Below, one piece after another: positions 34,501 through 45,600 of a stretch of DNA of 64,000 nucleotides (position 1 is the first letter of the stretch; the number at the start of each line of letters is the position of its first letter). The notes below the pieces were generated by a model. The model had not been told where the DNA came from. It ran no database searches and saw only the letters and a list, made by a program, of their open reading frames with translations. The DNA lies in assembly GCF_047663525.1 (NCBI RefSeq), contig NC_092606.1:3842501-3906500 (forward strand), given 5' to 3'. The translations under genes and the position numbers were made by a program. Source of the DNA: Anas platyrhynchos. Its lineage: Eukaryota > Chordata > Aves > Anseriformes > Anatidae.

Positions 34501-37345
34501 GGGCCAGCAGCACCACTGCTGTCACTTGTGCCCCATGGCAAAACCGCTCAGCTGTTACCCACCCTGCCCCAAGGTCACTTGGCAGCTCCGGATCCTTTGC
34601 CTCCATCCAAAGCTCACTGTTTACCTACTCCTCCTGCCCACTTAAGTTCTATTCAGAGCATGACCTTAGATCCCCTGGCAAAGGGATTGGCTGGATTTTT
34701 TGGCCACCACTGTGTGTACCAGGGTGCTGCCAGCACCAGGACTCACACTCTTGCCTGTGCAAACCCCAATGGCAGGATCTGAACCAGTCTGGCTCTTCTT
34801 TCAGTACAAGACTCACCTGCACTGATCCTATTTGTGCCTTTTCTCCCGGTGCTGTGGCCTGAAAAATACTTTGTCCCTTTGCACGTTTCCACGGGGATTA
34901 GTAGCCTGAGCAGCTACAAGGTTGCTTCTAGCAGGAGCTGCAAGTTTTTAGGGGAGTTGTGCCAACGTAATTATGATGAGCCTCGATCATTAAAAATAAT
35001 ATGCTTCACACGGGAGAGGAGCAGACCTGCTTCACAAGACCCCTTTCTGCTGAAAAATTCATTGCTGTAAATAATTAATGGTTCCTGCAAAGAAGGATGG
35101 TTTTGCATGTTGCTGGGTGGAAGGTGAAATTCAGACGCCAGCTAGAGTAATTTTTTTTTTTAATGGGTACACATTTCTGTGCCATGCTGCTGCTCTCTGG
35201 GTCCTTCAGGGGCTATGATGGGGCCAGGGGCTGGTCACCAGCGCAATGTCCCCTGTCCTGAGGCAGCACTTGTCTCTGGTGTCTCAGTGTCTCCAGAGGC
35301 AGAAGAGAGGAGCAGATTCCACAGTCCCTGACTAAGCGCCCTCTCCGTTCCTTTTGGTGGCTGCTTGCACTGCCGTGCCTTTTCCATTGCATGTCAGGAA
35401 TTAATGTATTGCCAGGACAGCATTTGCATTGCTTCTGTAGTGTAAAAATAGCCCATAAATTAAATGCTGATTTTTAATCACTGCATAGCACTGGGGAAAG
35501 CGCTCGCACCGGGGTGCCAGGGTGGCACCCGGCAGCTTCCTCACCAGCGCCAGCCTGTCCCTGCGTGGAGCAACAGCAGCTCCTGGTTTGGCTTGGCAGG
35601 CAGCAGATCTGCTGCCCCAGCACCTCAAAGACATCTCAGGTGCTAAAAATACAGCTCAGTGGGAGGTAACACAGGTAGAAGCAGGACAGTATCAGACCTG
35701 GGTGGCAGCACCACTAGTCACAGGGGGACAGGGAGATTTTCTTTGCTGTTTGGACCCACCATGGCCATCAGAGGGGAAACCCAATTCCTCCTCACCCCCT
35801 CCAGTCTGCCTGTGGTTCCCGCAGCACAACACGCATTTAATAGATTGTATTCCTGATTTATAACCTCTTTGGTGAGGGGCACCAAACGGAAATGTTTATT
35901 GGGTTTGTTTCTATAGTAACCGTGGTTGCCCAAAAGCTTGAACACTGGAGGAAGAGGAAAAAAGGAAAACTGCATTTCTAACCAGAACACCTCAGCAGGG
36001 TGAGGACTGGATACGAATGGGTGGAGGTGGGACCTGAGCTCCTAGTGGCTCCCACATGGGTTATGAAAATGAGTCTTGTTAGGAAAATTGGGACAAGACC
36101 TGTCCTACAGGAGCACTGCGTTATGGAGCCAAGGCACGGATGTTACTGCTGGGTGACTCACCAAAGCCAGAAGCATTTCACGGAATTTGCTATAAAATAC
36201 TATGAAATAACAGGACTTGATGTGCCTGCAGCAATGCCAGGACTGAGGTGCCCTTGCACCGTTCAAACAGTGCCAGGAGCTGGGTGCTGGAGGAGGAGGC
36301 ACCCATCGTGGGTCCTCCCCAGCCAGCCACACCATGCTGCTTGCCGGGCTGGCACGCATCCCTGCTGCTGCCAGCGCCATCCCCTTGGCAGAGATGGAAA
36401 TGCCACCTGTAACGGGGACAGAAACTGCAACAGTGCAGCTATCAGGCACCCATACCCATGGCTGAGCTGGTTTTGCTGTAAATTAATGCTTTTCTCAGGT
36501 TTAGATTCTGATGCAATTTGCATGTTATGGACAGAATATTAATTAGCAAAACTGCTTCCATGCCAGCTGGGCAGTGGCTGAGCCAGGCTGTAGGCTGTGC
36601 TGGCCTCCCCTTCGCCTATCCAGAAAATGTTGCCACTGGGTGCTCCTGGAGCCACCAGCACCCAAAGCATCATCACTCAGCACAAGCTGGAGTTGAATTC
36701 CAGCCTTAAATGACTGAGTTTTGTTGCTGAAGAAGCTAAATCAAAGACCAGGGAGCAGCCCGGTGTTGTGGTGGGAGCCAGCTGCAATTAAACCTTTGCA
36801 GCAGTGGGCTCCCCACCGTGGAGCACTGGCAAAATACCTTCTAATTGCTGGGCTTGCAGGGGCAGGTGCCATCATGAGATGCATTTCAACTCTCAGTGGA
36901 GGCACTGACACGCATTGCAGGCATCTAATGGCACTTGTATTAATGACGTAGCCCTTCATGCATGTAATACATTTGCTATTATCACCATTGCCCGAATACT
37001 AATAACCCCTGGGACCAGGTGACGGGTGAACCGTGGGCTCAAGATTCAATGGTGAATTTAAGCAGCAGAAGGAGGAAGAAGTGGGAGAAGTCACCCGTGT
37101 GGGGCCCTGCTCCTCACTCCAATGTAGGAGAGGGGGAATTTGTGGGGATGTTTCATGGGGGTGGTGGGGGACACTGCCTCGCTGACCTCTCTGTGTGTCC
37201 TTCCAGACAAGCGCCGTGCTGTGTGCGGGTGGCTGTGTCCTGCTGGCCCTCAGCTCGCTGCTGGCCATCGTCGCCGTCCTGCTGCCCAGCGGAGCGTGCG
37301 AGAGGCGAGTGTGCACCCTGGCTGGCTACATGCAGACAGCAGCAG
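26163..37345 (+). CDS. LHFPL-family tetraspan membrane protein, LHFPL2-like (first two coding exons, 3' part not found)
   Basis: LHFPL proteins are four-helix membrane proteins related to claudins; members act in inner-ear mechanotransduction and synaptic receptor complexes, while the role of the LHFPL2 type is poorly defined. Exons 26163-26375 (71 codons) and 37207-37345 (46 codons plus one base) join in phase 0. Seen: a short MC-start; helix 1 (GCFWALLSAGLLAACASAF); a claudin-like first loop with Trp29, GLLWRC (41-46) and Cys53; FGDIPSGSWQ before helix 2, closely like FGEIASGFWQ of LHFPL2 as recalled; helix 2 (about 73-97); CERRVC (102-107); and TLAGYMQTAAG, like the start of LHFPL2 helix 3. 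The first loop is shorter than in LHFPL2. Helices 3-4 must lie on later exons. LHFPL7/TMEM211 is a second candidate relative. Family is clear; orthology is not, so no symbol is given. Confidence 0.8.
26380..26860 (+). repeat. Degenerate C/T-rich minisatellite-like tract
   Basis: About 480 bp built from loosely repeated CTCTCCGGCATCCCC and CATCCCC-type units at irregular spacing (e.g. near 26441, 26471, 26521, 26578 and again 26710-26790). It is strongly C-rich on the coding strand, hence G-rich on the other. It explains the long stop-free frames in both directions here. Confidence 0.75.
31531..31560. repeat. (T)30 tract
   Basis: Uninterrupted 30-nt T run in LHFPL-like intron 1. Confidence 0.95.
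37207..37345 (+). CDS. LHFPL-like coding exon 2, followed by a GC donor
   Basis: Begins after a pyrimidine-rich TGTGTCCTTCCAG acceptor and encodes helix 2 (SAVLCAGGCVLLALSSLLAI, VAVLL) and the CERRVCTLAGYMQTAA segment. The best exit is CAG followed by GCAAGTGA at 37346. This is a GC donor in otherwise perfect context and leaves a split Gly codon where the family has Gly. The GT four bases later (37350) would give phase 2 and a poor donor. Confidence 0.8.
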
Positions 37346-39656
37346 GCAAGTGACGGGGACTTGGCTCTTTGGGGTGGAAGGACAGGGAGGGTTTCCCTGG
37401 GGTACTGCCCAGCCACCCATGTCTGTGCAGCCCACAGCATCCTGGCTCCCAGCAGCAAGAGGCACTTGCAAACCCTAACCAATGCTGGGACAAAAGAGCA
37501 CAGACCTTCACTTTAGCAACTGCCTTCTGTATTAGTGCTTATAAAATGGGCCACCTTTGAGGTTAAGCCTCTGGAGGCATTTTCTTCCATACGCTTTATA
37601 ACCGGGACTGGGTGTCACCTCCCCTAGCCCACGTTTCCTGATGGCCTCTCCAGGCAGCCCGCCTGATGCCCTATTAGATTTTATTTCTGTTGCATTCTTT
37701 TTATTTGTCTGCCTTGGAGAAGCACTAGCGTGAAGGGGAAGGGCTGGCCCTGTACCGTGCTCCCTGCAGGGCACAAAACCCACCCCAGCCCTACCCACCC
37801 TGCAGGGAGCTGCATCTCAGGTTCTGAAGCGCTGTGCTGAGCAGCCCCAATGCTGCACCAGCCATGAGCTGCAGCAGGGATTTAAAGCACCCCCTCGTGT
37901 CTGTGCCCGAGAATAAACTTCTTTCCTTGGAGAAATCCTCGGGGCCAGCCAGGCTTTGTTATCAGCCTGCCAGCATTCAAGCAGCTTTTGGGGGAAATCC
38001 TGTTAGGCGCTTTCCTCGCTGCGACTCATCCGACGGGAGCCGATTTGGGGACAGATGGAGGGGCCTGGCCTGACAGCAACGGCTGCTGGAGCACAGCCAC
38101 ACCACGGGCAGGCAGAGCCAGCTGCTCATGCCCCTGTCCCATTGCTGGCGATCAACACGTCCCTTGAAGGCTACAGTTTGGAGGTTCCCATCACCTCCCT
38201 GTGTGGCCAGGGTGGGTCCTTTGGGTACAGGACTGAGAGGTCTCAGCCCCAACCAGGGCACGGTGTGCGTCACCTGGAACCTGGGCTCAGGGGGTCTCCA
38301 TTTGGGAACAAAGTGGGATGGAAAGGGGTCACCCTGCATCACCTTTGCCCATGGGGGTGCCACATCTGGCTCTGCAATGAGAGGTACAAGCGAGTGTAAA
38401 TTGAGGGATGAGGAAGCATCCCTGGAAAGGAAACCGACTGTGTTAGATAAATACAAATGAGGCACTCTGAGGGGGCTCGGTAATATTGAACAGGCTGTAA
38501 ATAAACTGTAGGCTTTAAGCATTATTGACAAATGAAAATTTACTGGGTACATTTGAGCAAGCTAATGGGCTGCTTTAAACCCTGGTGGTGCCTTGCTAAG
38601 CATTTTGTATTGCGCTTTTTAATTTTGGTTCACTGTAGATTAATTCCTATTCAGAGCAAGGCAGCCCTGAGTCAACAGAATTAAGTGGTTTAATGTATTT
38701 GGATTCAGAAATGCTGCCCCCCTCTCTCCCTTGTAATTCCTCTCCCTGTTCCCACCCTCTCCAGGAGGAAGCTCTTCATTAGGGATCAGCTGCAGCCCAG
38801 CCAGCAGCTGGGTGACAGCAAGAGAAGCTCCTCCTCAAAATTACATTATCTCGGGGAGACAAAGCAGGTTTGGGGAAGGACAGATGAATTTATATGGAAG
38901 AGAAGGAAAGCAGAGCAAGCCCAGGAGTTTTGGGAGAGAGCTTGCTGGTGGGGTCAGCTCTGTCCCTGTTGCAGTGCCAGCTCTGATGGGGTAGAGCCCT
39001 GTCAGACTACCACGAGATGCCAGCAGAGCAGTAGGATGGAGGACAGGGTCATGTTTCTCCCAACCCCAGGTTCCCCTACAGCACAGCAGGTCCCACAGGT
39101 GTCATCCCTCTGTCTGCCCTGACTTCTTCCCCCAAAATCAGAACTTTGCTATTTTCCCATGCTACAAAAACAATTCAGGGAATTTGGCAGAGTACCACAG
39201 GCAGGAGCTCTATATTATCAAACACTGAGCCAGGCCGTCAGCTTTCCCAGTAAAGGGCCAGGTGCACTCAGCCAGGAGCATGAAATCTGCCATAAAGTAC
39301 ATGAGGAGCAGCAGCACGGGCAGATCCAGGAACAGCCCCTGCACCGTATCAGACCAGCGCCCTGAGCCACACTCACATAAACCCAGGTGCAGAGACCAAA
39401 CCAAATGAGGCTCAATCCTGGGAGCAGCCCACAGCAAGTGGCAGAGGGGCTTAGGCTGTGTCTTTAATATTTTCTGCTATTTTTAGAGAACCAAGTCATG
39501 CCTTTTCCAGCCCCAGATGGAAGGAAGACAGAAAATTCATGCAGATAGAGCAGAGCACTAATTGCAGACACAGACATGCCATCAGGGTTCAGAGCTGGGC
39601 TAATTGCCACCATACGTTGAACACATGATTCCCGATGCCTGGCATCCACTCCATAG

Positions 39657-39672
39657 AAAAAAAAAAAAAAAA
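39657..39672. repeat. (A)16 run
   Basis: Sixteen consecutive A followed by CA-rich sequence. Confidence 0.9.
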
Positions 39673-42600
39673 CAACACACAACATATCCGCACAAATGAC
39701 AAGAGGATGATCCCTAATGAGAGTAAACAAACAGCAGAGAAATAGGGGGATGAATATTTGTTCAGCTCTCACACCCTACAAGAAAGGCAAAGCTGCCTCT
39801 CAGAGATTAGAGATGTGGCTCACCCCCCAAGCATGGTGCCATCCCTCTAAAATTACCTTTCTGCTGTAGTGCCTCCTCAGCAGCCCACATCACAGCACCC
39901 CCAAAAAGGAAAGAGCAGCCTGACTGGCCCCATTTATATATGGGGCAGCAGGGCCCAGCTGCAGCTTGTTGCTGCAGGTGGAGAGGGACAGGGCATGCAA
40001 ATGTTGCACAGCTGAAATCCTGCTATGGTCCTTTTTCAGAAAAAGCCTCCTTGCTAGTATTTGTAAATTGGGAGTTTATTCCGGGGGGGAATGTCTCCTA
40101 AGGGAAGGGCCAGGGATGTTCTCCAGGCTGGCTGTGGCTGCACAATCTCTCCAGTGGCTTCCAGGTGCTGTGCCAGGGGGCTCACAGCTGGACATTTCAG
40201 ATTACCTTTGCAAAGCTCTCAGACAGGTTTTCATGTGACTGCCAGTGGCAAAGCTGCTGGAAGGAGCGTGGGGTGATCGCAGTGTCTCAGGTGCCAGCTT
40301 CACCCATGGTACCCATCGGTGATGCCCCAGGGAGCCCCTGAGCCCCACTCGGAGCCATCACAGCCCACACAGTCCCCAGCTACATTGCCACATTGGGGGA
40401 GAAGATTAGAGCCGTACGCCGCTGCAGATTGGCAGTGTTTTTCCATTTCTATCCCCACCATAAGCAGGTTTTGCTCTGCTGAACGCAGCCCCTTGGTGGT
40501 ACTGAAACCTGAGGTCCTTGAGCTGCAGAGTGGTGCAAACCATGGGGTGGTGTCCCTACAGCACTGCTAGGGGAAAATCCCCCAGGGAACTTGCTCCCGC
40601 GGATGATGTTCATCTGCCAGTGGAAACAGGGACAGCAACCAAGGCTGGGTAAACCCCATCAAACAGCAAATCTGGGCAGCTTTCTGCTCTGGGGGCTTGG
40701 GAGAATAAGGGAAGGATTACAGGTCTGTTGCTGGATTAAGCTGCTGGCAGATGTGCTCTGGCACCAAAGCAGATTGCATCTGCTGCTTAGGAAAAGCAAC
40801 AGGTCTTCAAAGGTGGGCTGCAGGGACCAGCAGCCTCTACCCAGAGCTCCTTCTGCTACCCTAGAAGCCTTGATAAAAGCCAGGACTGTTGCTTTTTGGA
40901 AGCTTTCCATAATACACTTTTCAGGCAAAGGGCTCCTGATCCATCGGCAGTTGGTAACTGGCTGCCCCCCCAGCTGCCCCGCAGCCTCTCCCAGGCGTGT
41001 GGCAGGAGGAGGCTGCAGAGCTTTGCGCCTATGCGAGGGCACAGGCATGGTCAAGCACGAGGCAAGCCTCTGGGGAGAGTTTTGCTTTCACCCCACACTG
41101 CTCTCTGTCTAATCCTACCACCATCAACTAACTGCTCAAAAGAGCCAAGTGCTGAGGGCAAATGATCCTGACCTACCCGTGCCTTTCTAAGGTTCTTTTA
41201 GTTTCAGAGAGCCATTTCCCAGCATCGCTATGACAGAATCAGAACAGTCCTAAGACTCCAGTAAGACAGGCAAAAGCCCCCGGTTATGCAATTCCCTTAC
41301 TTAACCTCATTTTAATCCTAAGTTTCATGGTAGTCCTGAGAGCTTCCTCCTACAAAATTTGATTGCATTTCGCAGCTGAAGTCCCTCTTGCTGGCACAAG
41401 TAACACAGTGGCATTAGAGACGTAGCCACAGCTTGCTTTTGATTAGTCAAGGAGCAAAGCAAAATGCAGGAGACCTTGTGCTTTTGGAAGTACCCTCTGA
41501 TTACTTAAGACACTGATCATCAGGTAAGAACACAGAGAGAGGAAGAATCATGAATTTTCCGATCAGAGTGAATCTTTTAAATGCATTGCCTCCCAAGGGC
41601 TGAAAAGCCACCAGGACCAAACAGGCTGCCCAGGCGTGCTGCGGGATGGGCAGATTTGCCCCAGCATCAGGGTACAGGCGTGTGCCAGGAGGCAGCACGG
41701 AGATGGCAGGTCCCTGGCCAGGAGGCTGGCCTGGCGGCGGTGTCACAGAGTTATTTAGGAAGGCAGCGTGAGCTTGCTGCCCCCATCACGCAGCCTGGCC
41801 CTCCCCATGTCTCAGCCCACCTTTGGGATCGATGGTGCCCTGTTTTTCGTTGTGCAGGCTCTGAATGGCAAACAGCACTGTCCTCCACGTCCGTATTGAT
41901 TTCTCGGACTAGTATTGATCAGCCTGGTGACATATAGGTAATGTGTAATTAGTAAGTTAGATAAAAATAGTACCAAGAGAGTGTATGGCCAAGCTGCCAG
42001 GGTACTTCAACCTTCCTAGCATCTCCAGGGTGGCAGCAAATAGAGGGGTCATGGCTGCCTGCTAATTGCTGACCTGCTCTTAAAAACACTGTGAAGGTCC
42101 CCCCTTCCCTGCTGCCATCACTGCCACCCAAGGTGGTTTTGGAGCACTGCCTGATGGTGTCTGTGATGGAGGGGATGTGCCCACCAGTCCCAGAGTGCAA
42201 GCAGTGTCCCCTGCATGTGTCCCTGGCATGGCCCCTGCAGCGCCTCTTTGAGGAGACAAATGGAGCAAACAGCTGTCCAAGGCAGTGGACAGGTTGGATC
42301 TGGGCAACCAAAGCTGTGTCCAATGTTAAAATGCTCAGGGCTAAAAATGTCCAAAAAGAGAAAGGTCCAAGACCATACAGCCTTTCACATCCTCCTTCCA
42401 TGCAGCCCAAGCCAGAGCCAATGCGGATAGTTTCCTGATCATTTTATTTTATTTTTTGGCAGCAGTGGCAGAGGGGAGCAGCACCCTGCTATCCAGACAT
42501 TGATTTGATTTAAAGTCACCCAGTGTCTTTATCAGACCTCTATCCCTGACATAAAAATAGCATCTTGGCTTTTATCACAGAGCCCCAGCAGCCCCTCTCC

Positions 42601-45600
42601 TTGCAGCAGTAGTGTCTTGTCAAGACCTAATGAGATGACCTGGCTGGCTGGCTGGGTCTGACCACCAGGGCACCATTTAAAAACTGGTGTCATAAAGCCA
42701 TTTCCAGCCATCCACAAAGGGTTCCCCAGAACTGCAAGGCTTGGCTAAGCAAGAGGAGAAGCACCAAAAATAAAGCAAAGTCCAGCCTTGTTGCAAAGTG
42801 CTTAGGCATGCAAGTAAAAAGCAGCAGCTTCACACGTGAACCCAGCTCCTGCGTTCCAAGGGCACCTGTTCTGCTTTTCCCTTGTCTTTCGCTGGAAGGA
42901 GCAGTGCTCCCATCACAGCTGGAAGTAATTGCACGGTCCTTGTCACAGCACAGGTCCCCATTGCCAGCTTTACTCTCTCCCTTTCACATTTCACATTTTG
43001 TCCTTGCGATAGTGACAGTAACCAACAACATCAAAAGCTCCGGTTCCTTCCCCATGCAAGGCTTTTTCTCCCTGCTTGCTTTAATTACATTAGCAACGTC
43101 AAAAAACTGCCTGTGGCACATTATTATTCAGCCAGTGAACTCTCACTAATTCCTGACACAACCAATAAATATCTGTGGGCAGGCACCCATGCCACCGCAC
43201 TGAGCACTGCCACCGGGGCGCTGGAGAGGAACCTCTGTGGCAGCGCAGCCTGCGCTTTGCTCCGCTCCAGTGCTGGCATTGCTCACGCCTGACTTACACC
43301 TGCTCATGTTTTGCTGATGCAGCCCTCTGCTTCGCTGCATTTTTTTGCCAAGTTGCTCCAGAATTCAGCTCAGTAAAAGCAGGCTATAAAGCCCATGAAC
43401 TTGCCTTGTTTGCCCAGGGTGAGGTCCCACATCTGTGCTGCTATCTCACTCACGTCCCCACCTTCCTGGGCCAGAGGCTGGCACGTCCTGCGGCAGGGAT
43501 AACACTGAGCCCTCCAGGGGTACTGGGCACCAGCACCAAGGTCCAGATGATGATGTTCCACCAAACTCCGCATTTTTAAGAATGCAATGAACTTCCTTGT
43601 TAAAACCAACAGTTTATTTTTATTTTTTTTAACTGGCTAACTTCCAGCTGGTGCCACCCAGGAAGATGTTGTGGGACAGCAAAATGATCTTACCAGGTCC
43701 TTAGACCGATGAGCAATGGAAGTGGGACCACAAACATTGACTTATGTTCAGTCTTTTGCTGGAGAACATTTTTACTTGTGCTGCAAGAGAAATTCCTCCA
43801 TGCTCACTTTGGTGTACACATTTGAGTGGCAGATAGTGTCGGTTTTAGAGCCGTTCTGTGATTTTGCTTTCAAAACCTAAAATCTTCAGCACAGAGCCAG
43901 GCCATTAAACTTAGCAGTAAAAGGGAGAGTGTCTGGCAGCTTTCCTAATGGCCGGGCTCCTGGCCACAGGTTAAGTGTGGGCTCGCCTTCCCCCCCCAAG
44001 GTTTAAACTCATTTCACACGAGGTGCAGAGCTGCTGAAGGAGAAGGGGCCAGATCCTGGCTGTGCTATAGAGCAGCTGAGCCCTACTCCAGCCTCGGTGA
44101 GGTAAGCTAGGGACTCACTTCTATCCGACATTTCGACAGTTTCTTTCCTCTGCTTAGATCTCAAACTCTGGTTTGGTTTTCTCCACAAACAGTTTTGCCA
44201 TTTGGCACCAAGATGCTCACATGGTGCCTTCAGGCTGGGGACACAGCAGTAGCAGCATGCCTGGGCTAGCGCTGGGAGCAGCATATTTCTCAGTAGCCTC
44301 ATTTAGAGAATAAACCAGCCATATCCTTTCATTGGTTTCTTGGAGAGGGGCAATACATTTCCAGTGGCATCAGTGACAGAAGCAATATCCTTTCATTGCT
44401 ATCATTGGAAAAGAGCAGTTTTATACTGTAAGAAAGAGCAAGTTCACTTGTATGAGACATATTTTCTATTCCCTTAAACCTGGGGAAATCCTAGGGTTAT
44501 TAATACGTGGTAGAATTGCTTCTCTTTCAGCAGTTCTCCTAGGGATTTGAGTTTAGACTAGTTATTGCACATGAATGCAGTAACAGTACATAAAGTGTAT
44601 GTTTTGTAAATAATAACAGTGCTTTGTAATAAATGGGAACAACAAATAATCAGCTCCCCTGGGCTTCCCAAGCTGCTTCCCCTGAGGAAATACAAGCCAA
44701 CCCCAAGGAGCCCAGCACTGTGCATTATTTCAGATAGGAAAATTCATGCTCATTTTCCAAGGGAGTTTGCTTCCCCTTGTCTGTGCCTCTCCATGCAGAC
44801 ATTAGCTCTCAGAATTCTGATATTTTCAAGGTACCAGTGATGCTCAGGGAGCTCTCCAAGCCACACCTTCCCAAGCAGACTCATCACACAAGTTTCTGAG
44901 AAGAGATGGCTTTGATTGTGGTTTACATTTCGTGGACATTAGCTGTGCTTGTTGTCTGTTCCTGGAAGGGTCCTTCTTCCTCTGCAAGTGGAAGGTTGCT
45001 CATAGCACAACTGGGATGTGATAAACCAGATCCTGCAAAGCTTTGGAGCATCTATGATCTAACAGCTGTCGCTACTGGCTGCCCAGTGTTGGGAAGGAGC
45101 ACGTCTCCTTATCTCTCTGCTATGCAATTAGGTGTTTTGGCTGATGTTTCTTTTCATAAAGGGTTTGATTTTTCCCTTTTTTCCTCTGTCTTGGCTCACA
45201 TTTGTATCTGTTGTTGCTGGGAAGATGGACGCTGACCCTTGCAAACCACCTCAAGGCCACCTGAATATCCTCCCTCGCTGTGTGAGTGGAGCTCCTAGCT
45301 GAATTTCATGCATCCTGAAGCAATTGTGTAGAAGTCACATCATCATTATTGACTCATCCATCTCGACTGAATGTATAGTGTAAAATAGAGGAAAAAAAAA
45401 AGTCCCCATTCTCTCTGATGATAATAGGGAGCTGGGGACTGTCATGGGCAGTTTACAGTTTGGTTTGCTCAGTAGAAGGATGCTTGCACTTTAGGGAGCC
45501 ATCATCAACCTAAACATCCAGCCCTCCCTTTCTGTCAATGTTAGAAGTTTTGGGCCTTTTAGTATGATGTGCTAAACTGGTAGTAGCAGCACGGAAGACA

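Larger units (their letters stand above)
26376..37206 (+). other. LHFPL-like intron 1 (10.8 kb)
   Basis: No second gene is supported inside. It starts with a C/T-rich degenerate repeat (26380-26860) and contains a 30-nt T tract (31531-31560). AT-rich blocks with TAAT/ATTA motifs near 28890-29015 and 33700-33800 look like possible conserved non-coding elements. Frames here carry no domain. Confidence 0.65.

Noticed and set aside
44906..45235. 109-codon frame starting with a hydrophobic segment, considered as an LHFPL exon
   Set aside because: The hydrophobic start does not match LHFPL helices, the C-x-LGW motif is absent, and no acceptor in the right phase was seen.
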